Positions 51,853 through 61,632 are shown, numbered from the stretch's first letter. The stretch: DNA of 64,000 nucleotides from Saccharopolyspora oryzae (GCF_027853915.1 NZ_JAQGLA010000002.1:124001-188000), one strand, 5' to 3'. The notes: generated by a model not told the origin, from the sequence alone. Numbers and translations: made by a program.

Positions 51853-53825
51853 CAGCTCCAGTGCGCCGCTGCTCGCTTCTGGAGCAGCTCCCGGTACTGG
51901 CGCGTCGTGTTCTCGTGCAGCTCGCCGGTGCCCCAGTCGACGATGACCCCGTACCTCCGGATCACGTCGAGCATGTCCAGCTCGCCCGCGCGGTACCGCC
52001 GGGCCACCGCGTGCGGGTCCTCGGCCAACCAGTCCCGCCGCTGCGCGGCGATGGAGGTCCGCAGCTCCGCGGTGGCGGCGGTGTCCACTTCGTACTGGTC
52101 CAGCTCCGGGTCTATCGGGAGCACCACGACGCCGTAGTCCGCGGCCGCGCGTTCGACCGACACGTAGCCGTCGATGACGTCCTCGACGACGAGATCCGGG
52201 TCCCTGGTCAGCGGATCCCCGTAACCACCGCCGCCCGCTGAGGGCCGGGTGAAGGAGTTGCCGGGCTCGATCGCGACGTTGGAGAAGGTGGCGCCCAGGA
52301 ACCGCTCGTCCTCGGTGCCCTTGTTCAGCCAGACGCCGTGCGGCAACGAGGGCAGCCCGCCGGAGATTCCCCAGGTGATCGACCTGGCGCGATCGCAGCA
52401 GTACGACATGACCGTGCTCTCGCAGTCGGTGAGCACGCCGCCCTTCTCCAGACCGCAGCCGCCGCGATGCCGCCCCGGACCTCCGGAGTCCGTCACGATG
52501 GCGTGCTGGCTGGTCAGCACCGGGGAGAGCCGTTCCTGACCTTCGACCGGCTGGACGGCGAGCCCGGGCCCGAACACCGGTGCGGTCGCCCCGGATCCGT
52601 CCTTGGTCGCCCGGCCGCCCCAGCCACCGGCCATCCAGTCGTACCACATGAAGTAGGGCCGGTCCTCGGTCCGACCGTCCCGGCCGCCGACCAGCAGGTA
52701 CTCCAGGTTGAACGCGCACGCCATGGCGCGTTCGGGCATGACCTGCGACCAGATCTCGAACAGCGCGTTCATCAACTTCTCGTAGGGCCCCGAGCAGAAC
52801 CCGGTGACCGCGGTCGGCCAGGCGGCGTTGACCACCGTCCCCTCCGGACCGAGCTCGGCGTGCACCACCCGGTACAGCCCCGAGTTGAGCGGCACGTCGG
52901 GGAAGAACGTCTTCGTCCCCGCGTACAGCGCGGAGTGGGTGGTGCCGTACCCGGAGTTGAGGAACGTCGACACCGCCGGTGCGCTGCCGGAGAGGTCGTA
53001 GTGGATGCCGGCGTCGTCGATGCGCATCTTGACCGAGATCGGCACCAGCCCCTCCGGCTTGCTGGGGTCGGCGTCGAGGTAGTCGACCGTTTCCCACTCC
53101 CCGCGCGGCAGTTCGGCCAGCTTGTGCCGGACGATGCGCTCGACGTAGTCCTGCGCCCCCTCCATCGCCGCCACCACGGTGTCCTTGCCGTAGCGGCCGA
53201 CGAGCCGGAGGAGCTCGCGCTCGCACACCGCCGTGGCTTCGGCCTGCGCGTTGAGATCGCCCATGCAGCTGTAGGGCGACCGGGTGTTGGAGACCAGCAG
53301 CTGCGCCACGTCGCGCAGCTGCTTGCCGCGGTGCCACAACCGGACCGGAGTGATGCGCAGGCCCTCGCTGAAGTGCTCCTTGGCGTTGACGTCGAAGGAA
53401 CCGGGGACGTTGCCGCCGACGTCGGCCCAGTGCCCCTTGTTCTGGGCGAAGCCGATGATCTCGGAGCCGACGAAGATGGGCCGGATGAAGCTGACGTCGT
53501 TGAAGTGCGTACCGCCGCGGTACGGGTCGTTCACCGCGAAGACGTCACCGGGGTTGATGTCCTCGCCGAACTCCTCCAGCACCGCCTTGCACTGGAAGTG
53601 CAGCGTGCCGACGTGCACGGCGATGTCCGCGCTGCCCTGCATCACGGTGTTGCCCGCCGCGTCGCACAGCGCGGAGGAGAAGTCCCGCGCGTAGATGACG
53701 AAGGAGTAGCAGGTCCGCATGATCTGCTCGCTCATCAGGTCGACCGCGGTGACGAAGGCGTTCTTCAGCACTTCGAAGGTCACCGGGTCCAGGCCCGCGG
53801 GGGTCACCTGCTCGTTGGTCGTCAT
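51852..53825 (-). CDS. hyuB: Hydantoinase B / N-methylhydantoinase beta subunit-like
   Basis: 657 aa. N-terminus LDPVTFEVLKNAFVTAVDLM, then CDAAGNTVMQGSADIAVHVG, DINPGDVFAVNDPYRGGTHFNDVS and a Gly-rich C-terminal part (DSGGPGRHRGGCGLEKGG, GGGGYGDPLTRDP): all typical of HyuB/AcxB/oxoprolinase beta subunits. It forms a complex with the HyuA-like protein encoded 3 nt upstream. The pair hydrolyses (with ATP) a cyclic amide such as a hydantoin or carboxylates a ketone; substrate not given by sequence. ATG 53825. Confidence 0.93.
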   Translation of the reverse strand: MTTNEQVTPAGLDPVTFEVLKNAFVTAVDLMSEQIMRTCYSFVIYARDFSSALCDAAGNTVMQGSADIAVHVGTLHFQCKAVLEEFGEDINPGDVFAVNDPYRGGTHFNDVSFIRPIFVGSEIIGFAQNKGHWADVGGNVPGSFDVNAKEHFSEGLRITPVRLWHRGKQLRDVAQLLVSNTRSPYSCMGDLNAQAEATAVCERELLRLVGRYGKDTVVAAMEGAQDYVERIVRHKLAELPRGEWETVDYLDADPSKPEGLVPISVKMRIDDAGIHYDLSGSAPAVSTFLNSGYGTTHSALYAGTKTFFPDVPLNSGLYRVVHAELGPEGTVVNAAWPTAVTGFCSGPYEKLMNALFEIWSQVMPERAMACAFNLEYLLVGGRDGRTEDRPYFMWYDWMAGGWGGRATKDGSGATAPVFGPGLAVQPVEGQERLSPVLTSQHAIVTDSGGPGRHRGGCGLEKGGVLTDCESTVMSYCCDRARSITWGISGGLPSLPHGVWLNKGTEDERFLGATFSNVAIEPGNSFTRPSAGGGGYGDPLTRDPDLVVEDVIDGYVSVERAAADYGVVVLPIDPELDQYEVDTAATAELRTSIAAQRRDWLAEDPHAVARRYRAGELDMLDVIRRYGVIVDWGTGELHENTTRQYRELLQKRAAAHWS

Positions 53826-53828
53826 GGT

Positions 53829-55865
53829 TCAGGCCTCCGTCAGGTGGATGCGGATGTTCAGCCACTCGTCGATCTCGGCGCGCGCGTCCGGCGGCACGAC
53901 GGTGGTGGAGTCCAGCTGCTCGATGACGGCCGGGCCGGTCAACCGGGTTCCGGCGGGCAGTTCGAACCGGTCGTGCACGGGGGTGTCGACCCAGCCGGGG
54001 CCGTCGAAGTAGACCTTGCGGGTCTGTCGCGCCGCGGGTGCCGCACCGGGCGTGACCTCGTGCGGGGCGACGACCGGTTTCGGCGTGACGCCGATGGCGG
54101 TCAGGCCCAGCTGGTAGATCTGCACCGGGGTGTCGTCCCGGCGGAACGAGTACTCCCGCTCGTGCTGCTCGTGGAACAGCTCGATCGCCTCGCGCAGCGC
54201 GTTCGGCCCGCTGCCGCACTTGACGGTCAGCGACCGCCACTGGCCCAGGTAGCGCATCGAGACCGTCCGCTGCAGGACGCCGTCTTCAGCGCTGACGCCC
54301 TCGTGGCGCAGCCGCGCCGACGCTTCGGCCTCCAGCCCGGCGAACGCGTTCTCGAACTCCTCGGCGTCGGCTTCGTCCCCGACCGCGCTGAACATCGCGG
54401 ACAGGTCGTGGCGGATGTCGACCAGCAGGCACCCGAGCGCGGAGGTCACGCCCGGGTTCGGCGGCACCACGACGGTCGGGATGTTGAGCTCGCGCGCCAC
54501 CTCCGCGCCGTGCAGCGCACCGGCGCCGCCGAAGGCGATCAGCGCGAAGTCGCGGGGGTCGTAGCCGCGCCGGATGGAGATCAGGCGGACCGCGTCGGCC
54601 ATGTTGGCGTTGGCGACCTGCAGGACGGCGCTCGCGGCCTCCTCCAGCGGAAGCCCGAGCGGCCCGGCGACGTGGTCGAGGAGCGCGCCTTCGGCCAGTT
54701 CCGGCGACAGGACCTTGGCCCCACCGGCCAGGGCGGTGCCGAGCCGGTTGAGCACCAGATTCGCGTCCGAGTTGGTCGGGGCGGTGCCGCCCGCCCCGTA
54801 GCAGGCCGGGCCTGGTGAAGCCCCTGCCGACTGCGGCCCGTTGCGCAAGGAACCGGCCTCGTCGATGTGCGCGATGGAACCGCCGCCCGCGCCGATGGTC
54901 AGCACCTCGATCGACGGGAAGATGATCGGGTAGCCGTACTCGACCGACCACTCCTTGGTCACCCGCAGCTCACCGCCGTGGACCATCGCGATGTCGGTGC
55001 TCGTGCCGCCCATGTCGAGGCCGATCGCGTTGGCGTAGCCGCACTGGGCGGCGACGTGCCGGGCGGCGATGGCACCCGCGGCGATGCCGGAGGCGGCCAG
55101 CCGCACGGGATAGCGCTCCACCATGCGCGGTGTCATCGACCCACCACCGGAGTGCAGCAGCAGGAGGTCGCCGCGGTACCCGCCCGCCGCCAGCTCCTCG
55201 GCCAACCGGTTGACGTAGCCGCTGACCAGCGGCGCGAGCACGGCGTTGGCGACGGTGGTGTTGAACCGGTCGTGCTCGAAGATCTCCGGGAGGATCTCCG
55301 CGCTGGCGCAGATCGTCACCCCGGGCAGCTCCTCCTCGAGGATCTCCCGCATCCGGATCTCGTGGGCGGGGTTGACGTAGGAGTTGACGAAGCAGATCGC
55401 CACGGTCCGGACCGCGCGCTTGCGCAGCAGCGCCGCGACGCGGCGGGCCCCGGCTTCGTCGAGCGGGGTCACCACGTTGCCCGCGTAGTCGATTCGTTCG
55501 GCGACCTCGAAGCGGTCCCGGCGGCGGACGTAAGGCGGGGACACGTCGTTGTAGGCGTCCCAGAGGTCGTCCTTGGTGCCGTCGCGGATCTCGATGACGT
55601 CGCGGAACCCGGTGGTCGTGACCATCGCGGCCGGCTGGAAGTTCCGCGTGATCAGTGCGTTGGTGGCGACCGTCGTGCCGTGCGAGAACAGCGACACGTC
55701 GGCGAGGTCGACGCCGCCGCGCTCGATGCCGTCCAGCACCGCGCGCATCGGGTCGTCCGGGGTGGACGGGACCTTGGTGACCCGGATGCTCTTCGCGTCC
55801 TCGTCGAAAACGCACACGTCGGTGAACGTGCCTCCGACGTCGACGGCCACGCGCTGCTTGGCCAT
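53829..55865 (-). CDS. hyuA: Hydantoinase A / N-methylhydantoinase alpha subunit-like
   Basis: 678 aa. ASKHA-type ATPase: VAVDVGGTFTDVCVFDED at the start (phosphate 1), FSHGTTVATNALITR, the GLDMGGTSTDIAMV phosphate-2 loop (about 280) and IGAGGGSIAHIDEAGSL with PGPACYGAGGTAPT (about 305-350). This is the full HyuA/AcxA form. ATG 55865 starts the two-gene operon with hyuB. The gene is divergent from a PucR-type regulator. Confidence 0.93.
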   Translation of the reverse strand: MAKQRVAVDVGGTFTDVCVFDEDAKSIRVTKVPSTPDDPMRAVLDGIERGGVDLADVSLFSHGTTVATNALITRNFQPAAMVTTTGFRDVIEIRDGTKDDLWDAYNDVSPPYVRRRDRFEVAERIDYAGNVVTPLDEAGARRVAALLRKRAVRTVAICFVNSYVNPAHEIRMREILEEELPGVTICASAEILPEIFEHDRFNTTVANAVLAPLVSGYVNRLAEELAAGGYRGDLLLLHSGGGSMTPRMVERYPVRLAASGIAAGAIAARHVAAQCGYANAIGLDMGGTSTDIAMVHGGELRVTKEWSVEYGYPIIFPSIEVLTIGAGGGSIAHIDEAGSLRNGPQSAGASPGPACYGAGGTAPTNSDANLVLNRLGTALAGGAKVLSPELAEGALLDHVAGPLGLPLEEAASAVLQVANANMADAVRLISIRRGYDPRDFALIAFGGAGALHGAEVARELNIPTVVVPPNPGVTSALGCLLVDIRHDLSAMFSAVGDEADAEEFENAFAGLEAEASARLRHEGVSAEDGVLQRTVSMRYLGQWRSLTVKCGSGPNALREAIELFHEQHEREYSFRRDDTPVQIYQLGLTAIGVTPKPVVAPHEVTPGAAPAARQTRKVYFDGPGWVDTPVHDRFELPAGTRLTGPAVIEQLDSTTVVPPDARAEIDEWLNIRIHLTEA

Positions 55866-55956
55866 GCGGGTGCCTCCTCGGGTGGTGCGGGTGGGAAAGG
55901 TCCGCTGCCGGCTGCGGTTGGAAATGAAGGTTGCCCCACGCTGTGCTCGCTGTCAC

Positions 55957-55969
55957 TGTGAAAATCACA
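55957..55969. promoter_or_regulatory. TGTGA-AAA-TCACA dyad between hyuA and pucR
   Basis: Exact 5-bp arms TGTGA (55957-55961) and TCACA (55965-55969) in the 159-bp divergent gap. TGTCACT occurs at 55951-55957 and again near 55988. Candidate operator of the PucR-type regulator for itself and hyuAB. The spacer is 3 bp, so it is not a CRP site. Confidence 0.4.
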
Positions 55970-56024
55970 AACGCGGTGGCGATGATCTGTCACTCCGCAC
56001 AACCACGGGCGGGAGGGAAGGCCG

Positions 56025-57611
56025 GTGACCGGGGAGCGCCGCGGCGGGTGGTCGCAGTTGACCTTGCGCCACCTCGTCGACGAGCCGAGCCTGCAGCTGA
56101 CCGTGGTGGAGCCCGGGGACCTGTCGAAGGTGGTCCGCGCGGCGCACTCGGTCGAGGTCGTCGACACCGCGAACCGACCGCGCCCCGGCGCGATCATGCT
56201 CACCACCGGGCTGCGGTTCGCCTCCGCCCCGGACGATCCCGAACCGCAGGAGCGGCTGATCGCCGATCTCGTCGCGGCCGACGCAGCGGCCCTGCTGTTC
56301 GGCACGGGCGTCCACTTCGAGCGGGTGCCGCACGGCCTGCGCGCCGCGGCGCGGGAACGGAACTTCCCGGTGCTGGGCGTGGATGCGAGCGAGACCTCGT
56401 TCGACCTCGTCGCGGACTTCATCAGCAGCGGGGCGCTGTCCGCGGAGACCTACCTGCTGAAGCGGACGGTCTGGTTGCAGAACGACCTGCTGCACGCCTT
56501 GGCGGCCTCGGATCCGGTGAGCGCACTGGTGGTCCGGCTCGGCACGTTGTGCAAGGGGACGGCGGTGCTCTACGAGGGCGATGGGCGGATCGTCGCCTCG
56601 ACCGGCCACGGTCCCTTGCGCCTGGTCTGGGAGGAGATCAGCGCCCGCCAGGGCGAGTCGCAGCGGTTCACCGTCGGGCAGTGGACGGTCACCACCCGGC
56701 CCTTCCTGCTCCGCGGGGTGCGGTTCCAGCTGGCGGTGGCTTCGCGCAACAGCGCGCTGCTCGACGACATCAGCCCCGAGCTGCTGGAGACCGCGGAGCG
56801 GGTGCTGGCCGCCGCCGGCGCGTCGCGGTCGTTGGTGATCAGCCAGGAGCGGGCGGAAGCGGCCCGGATCGTGTCGGCACTGCGCGGCGGGCTGACCGCC
56901 TCGCAGGTGCGCCAGACCTGGGACCGGTTGCGGGCCTTCGGTTTCCGCGTCGGCGACGATCTCCGCGTGGTGTCGGCGAGCCCGATCGGCGACCGGTCCC
57001 GGAACCCGGTCGAAGCGCTGCTGGAGCAGGCCGACGTCGACGGCGTGCCGCTGATCCTGGACGCCGTCCGCCAGGACGAGTCCGGCGAGCTGACCGCTGT
57101 GCTCGCGGACCGAGGCGCGGCGGATGCCTGGCTGGACGAGCTCGCGCGCACCCACCTGGTCGGCGTCAGCGGCCCGTTCAGCGATCTCACGGTCGCGGGG
57201 CGCTACGTCCAGGAGGCCGGCACCGCCTGGCACCTCGCCGGACGCCGCCACGGCCGGGGCAGCGACCGGACCATCGTGCGGCTCGACGAGGTGGACTTCG
57301 CCGCGTGGCTGCTCACCCGCCGCGACGACGCCCAGGTCGCCGATCGGCTCGAGCGGCACTTCGGCGCGCTGCTCACCTCACCGGACCTGGTGGAAACCGT
57401 GGTGCTCTACCTCGCGTGCGACCAGGACGTCAAGCGGACGGCCGAGCTGCTGTTCATCCACCCCAACACGGTCCGCTACCGCCTCCGCAACGTCGAGCAG
57501 CTCGTCGGCGGGCGGATCTCGTCGGCGAAGGTCGTCGCGAACCTCTACCTCGCCTTCCAGGACGACATCCTGGCCCGCGCCGAGACCGGCGGGCGACCGA
57601 AACCGCTTTGA
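56025..57611 (+). CDS. PucR-family transcription regulator
   Basis: 528 aa. N-terminal PucR-type domain (about 12-140, LTLRHLVDEPSLQLTVVEPG, RPGAIMLTTGLRF), a central GGDEF-like region (about 285-405) and the C-terminal HTH (about 465-520: LACDQDVKRTAELLFIHPNT, VRYRLRNVEQLVG). GTG 56025 has GGGAGGG upstream. PucR proteins control purine, amine or hydantoin use; being divergent from hyuAB it probably senses their substrate. Confidence 0.93.
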   Translation: MTGERRGGWSQLTLRHLVDEPSLQLTVVEPGDLSKVVRAAHSVEVVDTANRPRPGAIMLTTGLRFASAPDDPEPQERLIADLVAADAAALLFGTGVHFERVPHGLRAAARERNFPVLGVDASETSFDLVADFISSGALSAETYLLKRTVWLQNDLLHALAASDPVSALVVRLGTLCKGTAVLYEGDGRIVASTGHGPLRLVWEEISARQGESQRFTVGQWTVTTRPFLLRGVRFQLAVASRNSALLDDISPELLETAERVLAAAGASRSLVISQERAEAARIVSALRGGLTASQVRQTWDRLRAFGFRVGDDLRVVSASPIGDRSRNPVEALLEQADVDGVPLILDAVRQDESGELTAVLADRGAADAWLDELARTHLVGVSGPFSDLTVAGRYVQEAGTAWHLAGRRHGRGSDRTIVRLDEVDFAAWLLTRRDDAQVADRLERHFGALLTSPDLVETVVLYLACDQDVKRTAELLFIHPNTVRYRLRNVEQLVGGRISSAKVVANLYLAFQDDILARAETGGRPKPL

Positions 57612-57713
57612 AGTTCCCGGCGAACGGCATTGATCTCCAGTTAAGTCGAACTCCTAACGTCGTCGGCGTGAGCGCGGATCCGCGTTCACGCCGACTTCCA
57701 CGAGGAGCACGAC

Positions 57714-58697
57714 ATGCGCGCGATCCGGCAGCACGAGTTCGGCCCGGCGGAGGTCCTCCGCTACGAGGAGGTCCCCGATCCGCACCCGGGTGCCGGGCAG
57801 GTCCGCATCGCGGTCGCCGCAGCCGGGGTCCACCTGGTCGACACCTCCATCCGGCAGGGCGGCCGCAGCCCGTTCCCGCTGCCCGAGCTGCCCATGACCC
57901 CGGGCCGCGAGGTGGCCGGGGTCGTCGACGAGATCGGCGAGGGCGTGGCCGAGGAGTGGCTCGGGCGGCACGTCGTGGCGCACCTGGGAATGGCCAGCGG
58001 CGGTTACGCGGAGTTCGCGGTGCGCGAGGTGGAGGCGGTGCAGGTGGTGCCCGAGAGCACCGATCCGACCGAGGCGGTGGCGATGATCGGCACCGGGCGC
58101 ACCACGATGTCCATCCTGCGCACCGCGCGGCCGAGCGCCGACGACGTCGTGCTGGTCACCTCCGCCGCCGGGGGCATCGGTGCGCTGGCGATCCAGCACG
58201 CGCGCAACGTCGGCGCGACCGTCGTGGGCGCTTCAGGCGGGCCGACCAAGGTCGACAAGGTCCGCGAACTGGGCGCTGACCTGTCGGTGGACTACACCGA
58301 GGCCGACTGGGCGGACCGGGTTCGCGAGGAGCTCGACCAGCCGGTGAGCCTGGTGCTCGACGGCGCCGGCGGCGCCTACGGGAGGGCGGCGTTCGACCTG
58401 CTCGGTCCGGGCGGCCGGATCGTCATGTACGGCCGCGAGCTCGGCGAGCACCGGTTCACCTCCGACGACCTGCTCGCCCGCGCGCTGACCGCCACCGTCG
58501 CCCTCGGCCCGGCCCTGCTGAAGGTGCCCGGCGGCATGCGGGCGCTGGAGGACGAAGCGCTCGCGGCGCTGGCCGATGGGACCATGAAGCCGCTGGTCGG
58601 GACGCCGTTCCCGCTCGGCGAAGCTGCCGAAGCGCACCGATCGCTGGAAAATCGGCAGACCTACGGCAAAGTGGTCCTGGTGCCCGAACGGCACTGA
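57714..58697 (+). CDS. Quinone oxidoreductase-like zinc-independent MDR protein
   Basis: 327 aa, medium-chain reductase superfamily. GroES-like half (about 1-115, MRAIRQHEFGPAEVLRYEEV, PMTPGREVAGVV) and nucleotide half with SAAGGIGALAIQHARNVGA (about 145) and DGAGGAYGRAAFDLLGPGG. No catalytic or structural zinc Cys are seen, so it belongs with NADPH:quinone reductases. ATG 57714 is preceded by GAGGAG at 57700-57705. It runs 18 nt ahead of the idi gene and may share its transcript. Confidence 0.92.
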   Translation: MRAIRQHEFGPAEVLRYEEVPDPHPGAGQVRIAVAAAGVHLVDTSIRQGGRSPFPLPELPMTPGREVAGVVDEIGEGVAEEWLGRHVVAHLGMASGGYAEFAVREVEAVQVVPESTDPTEAVAMIGTGRTTMSILRTARPSADDVVLVTSAAGGIGALAIQHARNVGATVVGASGGPTKVDKVRELGADLSVDYTEADWADRVREELDQPVSLVLDGAGGAYGRAAFDLLGPGGRIVMYGRELGEHRFTSDDLLARALTATVALGPALLKVPGGMRALEDEALAALADGTMKPLVGTPFPLGEAAEAHRSLENRQTYGKVVLVPERH

Positions 58698-58715
58698 TCG
58701 ACGACGCGAAGAACC

Positions 58716-59309
58716 ATGGAGGTCGCACCAGTGGAACAGGTGGTACTGCTCGACGAGTCCGGTCAGGCGATCGGGGTCGAGGACAAGACGACCGTGCACC
58801 ACCGGGAAACCCCGCTGCACCTGGCCTTCTCGTGCTACGTGTTCAACGACCGGGGCGAGTTCCTGCTGACCCAGCGGGCCCACCACAAGGTCACCTTCCC
58901 GAGCGTGTGGACCAACACCTGCTGCGGCCACCCGGCTCCCGAGGAGGAGATGAAGGCCGCGATCGTCCGGCGGCTGGGCGAGGAGCTGGGGCTCACCGTG
59001 CGCGGCCTGGAGCTGGCGCTGCCCGGCTTCCGCTACCGCGCCGAGATGCCCAACGGCGTGGTCGAGAACGAGATGTGCCCGGTGTTCTTCGCGTTCACCG
59101 AGAACACCCCGGAGCCCAACCCGGAAGAGGTCGCCGAGACCCGCTGGGTGAGCTGGAAGGAGTTCAGCGCTGGGGTGCTCTCCGGCGAGGCCGACGTCTC
59201 GCCCTGGTGCCGGCTGCAGGTCCGCCAGCTCGTCGAACTCGGCCCGGAACCGGCCCAGTGGCCCACCGGCCCCCGCACCGACCTCCCCCCGGCAGCCCAC
59301 GTCGCCTGA
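58716..59309 (+). CDS. idi: Isopentenyl-diphosphate delta-isomerase, type 1
   Basis: 197 aa. Nudix-fold isomerase: catalytic Cys in WTNTCCGHPAPEEE (about 68), the Nudix-like stretch AAIVRRLGEELGL, and the second catalytic Glu in NGVVENEMCPVFFAF (about 120). VVLLDESGQAIGVEDK at the start matches bacterial Idi. ATG 58716 or GTG 58731 may be the start. It interconverts IPP and DMAPP. No other isoprenoid gene is in the window. A copy of the 21-bp-arm palindrome follows the stop. Confidence 0.95.
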   Translation: MEVAPVEQVVLLDESGQAIGVEDKTTVHHRETPLHLAFSCYVFNDRGEFLLTQRAHHKVTFPSVWTNTCCGHPAPEEEMKAAIVRRLGEELGLTVRGLELALPGFRYRAEMPNGVVENEMCPVFFAFTENTPEPNPEEVAETRWVSWKEFSAGVLSGEADVSPWCRLQVRQLVELGPEPAQWPTGPRTDLPPAAHVA

Positions 59310-59319
59310 CCCGGCGGTC

Positions 59320-59365
59320 CGCAAATTCCATTGAAATCGAAGGTGCGATTTCAATGGAATTTGCG
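59320..59365. repeat. Palindromic repeat element, copy 2 (20-bp perfect arms)
   Basis: Arms 59320-59339 and 59346-59365 are the same as in the copy at 1372-1419 except for the outermost pair; the 6-nt loop differs (AAGGTG against CACGTC). Again it starts about 10 bases after a stop codon (idi) and ends 4 bp before the stop of the convergent response-regulator gene. Confidence 0.85.
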
Positions 59366-59368
59366 TCT

Positions 59369-60031
59369 TCAGGCGCCGGTGGACTCGTACTGGTGCTCCG
59401 GGCGGCCGCTGGCGCCGTAGCGGAGCGTCATTCGGGCCTTGCCGTCCTGGGCCAGCCCGGCGAGGTAGCGCTGCGCGGTGGCGCGGGCGATGCCCAGTTC
59501 CGCCGCGATCTCCACTGCTGAGCGCGGGCCGTCCGCCGCGTTCAGCGCGTCCTGCACCAGTCGGGAGGTCACCGCGGACTGGCCCTTCGGCGCGCCCGGC
59601 TGGTCTCCTTCGTGCAGCACGCGCATCGCCCGGTCGATCTCGTCCTGGCCGACCTGGCCCCCGGTGGGCGACAGGCGCGCGTGGTAGCGGGCGTAGGCGC
59701 TGAGCCGGTCCGCGAGCTGTTCCGCGGTGAACGGCTTGACCAGGTAGTTCAGCGCTCCGGCGGACAGGGCCGCACGCACCGATGCGGCGTCGGCGGCCGC
59801 GGTCAGCATGATCACGTCGACGTCGAGGTCGCCGAGCAGGGCGATGCCGGAGCAGTCGGGCAGGTAGTTGTCCAGCAGCACCAGGTCGGGGTTGCTGGAG
59901 ACGATCAGGTCGCGGGCCTCGGCCGCCGAGTGCGCGGTGCCCACCACCTGGAACCCGGCGACCCGCTCGGTGAACTCGGCGTGCACCCGCGCCACCCGGA
60001 AGTCGTCCTCCACCACCAGCACGCGGATCAT
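59369..60031 (-). CDS. Response regulator, CitB/DpiA type
   Basis: 220 aa. Receiver domain 1-120: acidic pair in VVEDDF (about 8-9), phospho-Asp in LVLLDNYLPDC (about 55), Thr in IMLTAA and Lys in VKPF (about 104). The C-terminal part has the winged HTH of this family (AVEIAAELGIARATAQRYLAG, about 170-190). ATG 60031 overlaps the sensor kinase stop. It probably activates the divergent citrate transporter gene. Confidence 0.93.
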   Translation of the reverse strand: MIRVLVVEDDFRVARVHAEFTERVAGFQVVGTAHSAAEARDLIVSSNPDLVLLDNYLPDCSGIALLGDLDVDVIMLTAAADAASVRAALSAGALNYLVKPFTAEQLADRLSAYARYHARLSPTGGQVGQDEIDRAMRVLHEGDQPGAPKGQSAVTSRLVQDALNAADGPRSAVEIAAELGIARATAQRYLAGLAQDGKARMTLRYGASGRPEHQYESTGA

Positions 60032-61632
60032 CGATCCTCCTCCTCGGTCTCGGCCACCGCGCCGGGCAGCCACGCGTGGAACACCGCGCCGCGCTCGGCC
60101 GGATCGCCCGGATCGACCAGCCGCACGTCGCCGCCGAAGCTGCGGGCGGCCTGCCTGCACAGCGCCAGGCCCAGCCCGTGGTCACCGTCCTTCGTGGACA
60201 CGCCTTCCACGAACAGATCTTCGCGCATCTCCTCCGGAACTCCGCCACCGCTGTCCACAACGGACACGTGCAGGGTCGCACCGTCCGCGAGCAGGTCCAC
60301 CTCCACCCAGGCCGGTCGCCGCTCCCCCAACTGCGCCGCGGTCACGGCGTTGTCGACCAGGTTGCCGACCACGGTGGTCACTTCCACCGGCGCGCGCACC
60401 CGGCCCGGCACCCAGCTGGTCTCCCCCAGCTCCAGCTCCACCGACTTCTCCGCCGCGACGGCCTTCTTCGCCGCCAGGAACGCCAGCAGCACCGGATCCC
60501 GCACCGCATCGGCAGCCGGCCCCAGCCCGGTCACCGGCCCGCTGGTCAGGGCCTGCAGGTAGGCCACGGCGTCGTCCTGGTGACCGGTCTGCAGCAGTCC
60601 GGACAGGGTGTGCAGGCGGTTGCTGAACTCGTGGCGCTGGGCGCGCAGCACGTCGGTCATGCCGCGCACCGACTCCAGCTCGCGGTTGAGCACCTCCAGG
60701 TCGGTGCGGTCGCGCAGGGTCAGCACGCTGCCCAGGTCCGCACCGTCGCGGCTGACCCGGCGGTGGTTGGCCACCAGCACCCGGTCCCCGGCGACGGTGA
60801 TCAGGTTCTGCACCGGCTGCCGGTCGTCCAGCGCGCTGCGCAGCCGGGACGGCAGGTCGAGCTCGCGCACCGGGGTGCCGGGCGCGACGGCGGTGCCCAG
60901 CAGCTGCTCGGCCTCCTGGTTGGCGAACGACACCCGCCCCTCGGCGTCGACGGCCAGCACACCCTCCCCGATGCCGTAGAGCACCGCCTCCCGCTCGCGC
61001 ACCAGGTCGGCCAGCTCGTGCGGTTCCAGGCCCAGGGTGCGGCGCTTGAGCCCGCGGGTGAGCAGCGCCGCGCCGAGCACCCCGACCACCAGCGCACCGC
61101 CGGTGAAGGCCGCCGTGGTGCCCAGCAGGCGCAGCAGGGCGTGGTCGATGTCCTCGGTGTCGAACCCGACGCTGACCTGCCCGACCACCGCCCCGGTGCG
61201 GTCGCGCAGCGGCACCTTGCCGCGCGCGGAGAACCCGAGCGTGCCGCGCTGCACGTCCACGACCTCGTGACCGGCGAGCACCCAGCTCGGATCGGTGCTG
61301 ACCGGCTTGCCGATCTGGTCCGGGCTCGGGTGCGCCAGCCGGATGCCGTTGCGGTCGGCGACGACGATGAACAGCGCACCGGTGGTGGCCCGGATCCGCT
61401 CCGCCCGGTCCTGCACGGTTCCGCTGCGGTCCTCGCGGGCCACGGCATCGGCGAGGGTGACGTCCGCGGCCGAGGCGCGCGCCACCGCGAGCGCCCGCTG
61501 GCCGAACTGGTCGACCAGGGCGCGGTCCAGCAACGACGCGACGAGGACGAAACCGATCCCGACGACGAGCGCGATCAGAGCGATCTGCAGCAGCAATGCC
61601 TGCCGCGCGAACCGCATCGGCCGGCGTGACAT
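60028..61632 (-). CDS. Sensor histidine kinase, CitA/DcuS type
   Basis: 534 aa. Membrane helix at about 8-32, an extracellular PDC-type sensor (about 35-170, with FIVVADRNGIRLAHPSPDQ and GFSARGKVPLRDRTG, family marks), a second helix (about 175-197), a PAS domain (about 215-300), the phospho-His in RAQRHEFSNRLHTLSGLL (about 345) and the ATPase domain (LVDNAVTAA, DSGGGVPEE, GLGLALCRQAA). This family senses citrate or C4-dicarboxylates. ATG 61632; 165 bp separate it from the divergent CitMHS gene. Confidence 0.94.
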   Translation of the reverse strand: MSRRPMRFARQALLLQIALIALVVGIGFVLVASLLDRALVDQFGQRALAVARASAADVTLADAVAREDRSGTVQDRAERIRATTGALFIVVADRNGIRLAHPSPDQIGKPVSTDPSWVLAGHEVVDVQRGTLGFSARGKVPLRDRTGAVVGQVSVGFDTEDIDHALLRLLGTTAAFTGGALVVGVLGAALLTRGLKRRTLGLEPHELADLVREREAVLYGIGEGVLAVDAEGRVSFANQEAEQLLGTAVAPGTPVRELDLPSRLRSALDDRQPVQNLITVAGDRVLVANHRRVSRDGADLGSVLTLRDRTDLEVLNRELESVRGMTDVLRAQRHEFSNRLHTLSGLLQTGHQDDAVAYLQALTSGPVTGLGPAADAVRDPVLLAFLAAKKAVAAEKSVELELGETSWVPGRVRAPVEVTTVVGNLVDNAVTAAQLGERRPAWVEVDLLADGATLHVSVVDSGGGVPEEMREDLFVEGVSTKDGDHGLGLALCRQAARSFGGDVRLVDPGDPAERGAVFHAWLPGAVAETEEEDR

